From positions 1-38,516 of the forward strand of contig JACRKU010000005.1 of assembly GCA_016215205.1 (NCBI GenBank): a DNA stretch of 38,516 bases, read 5' to 3'. Positions within the stretch are counted from its first letter, which is position 1. The number at the start of each line of letters is the position of its first letter. A model generated the notes under the pieces. That model did no database searches, was not told where the DNA came from, and was given only the letters and a program-made list of their open reading frames with translations. The stretch comes from Candidatus Yonathbacteria bacterium. Its GTDB lineage: Bacteria; Patescibacteriota; Minisyncoccia; Phycocordibacterales; UBA1550. Of the stretch, positions 38,219-38,516 are shown piece by piece. Made by a program: the position numbers and the translations under genes.

Positions 38219-38281
38219 ACAAAAAGAAATAAAAAGTCCAGGACTTTGTAAAACAAAGTCCAGGACTTTTTATTTCTTTTT
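38219..38281. terminator. Long perfect hairpin after pyrH
   Basis: aaaaagaaataaaaagtccaggactttg-taaaa-caaagtccaggactttttatttcttttt. Confidence 0.85.
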
Positions 38282-38375
38282 GACATACAATCAATTGTGT
38301 CACTTGGAGGCATCACTTGGAGGCCTTGCCTCCAAGTGAAGGCCGCCAAAGTAACTTTTTTGTTTTTGTTATTTA

Positions 38376-38515
38376 TTGAATAAGTTCACATACATATGAG
38401 AATTCTCTCTGGCCTAAAAACTGGCAAAAATGAGGATTTTCAACAAGTTCCAGAATACCCAAGGATTCATTTCCACGTATACTCATATTCTAAAAACAAG
38501 GAATATGAACGAAGA
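38376..38515. repeat. Right copy of the 140-bp terminal inverted repeat; starts an outward ORF MRILSGLKTGKNEDFQQVPEYPRIHFHVYSYSKNKEYERR... running off the window
   Basis: Reverse complement of 1-140; ATG at 38395 open to the window end. Confidence 0.95.
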
Positions 38516-38516
38516 A

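Overview
This window looks like a chromosomal fragment from a Patescibacteria/CPR (Parcubacteria-like) genome. It has the standard code with UGA used as stop, tRNAs without encoded CCA, and compact operons, mostly on the - strand. Core genes include pyrG, ftsX/ftsE, prfB (RF2), gatA/gatC, ligA, ftsH, smpB-ssrA(tmRNA), pyrH, recG, pgsA, comF and an M3 oligoendopeptidase. There is also a complete CPR-type type IV pilus operon (pilM-N-O-(P)-B-RR-T-C-A-D plus minor pilins), a Cache/PAS sensor histidine kinase, a VanY-like peptidase, two toxin-antitoxin modules and seven tRNAs. Two of the tRNAs have a homing-endonuclease-like ORF (LAGLIDADG or HNH) running directly into them.

The strongest unexplained signal is a structured element of about 130-190 nt found immediately 3' of both tRNA-Ser(GCU) and the tmRNA. 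Each copy has (i) an inverted copy of the host RNA's own T-arm/acceptor 3' end, (ii) a small hairpin framed by GCGGGCAC...GTCGC, (iii) a longer hairpin with a GAGTNNNCGA loop whose stem differs compensatorily between the two loci, and (iv) a direct copy of the host RNA's 3' end. I know of no described family with this architecture.

Other points of interest: a 140-bp terminal inverted repeat, a TA module inserted at the M3 peptidase 3' end with a displaced gene tail, a frameshifted M3 gene at an A6 run, a heptanucleotide repeat in a prepilin leader, a 24-aa tmRNA tag, tRNA-Ile(UAU), an RF2 with a contracted domain 1, a degenerate LigA zinc finger, and a truncated VKOR. All calls were made by eye from the sequence and the supplied ORF track. 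No database search or folding software was run.
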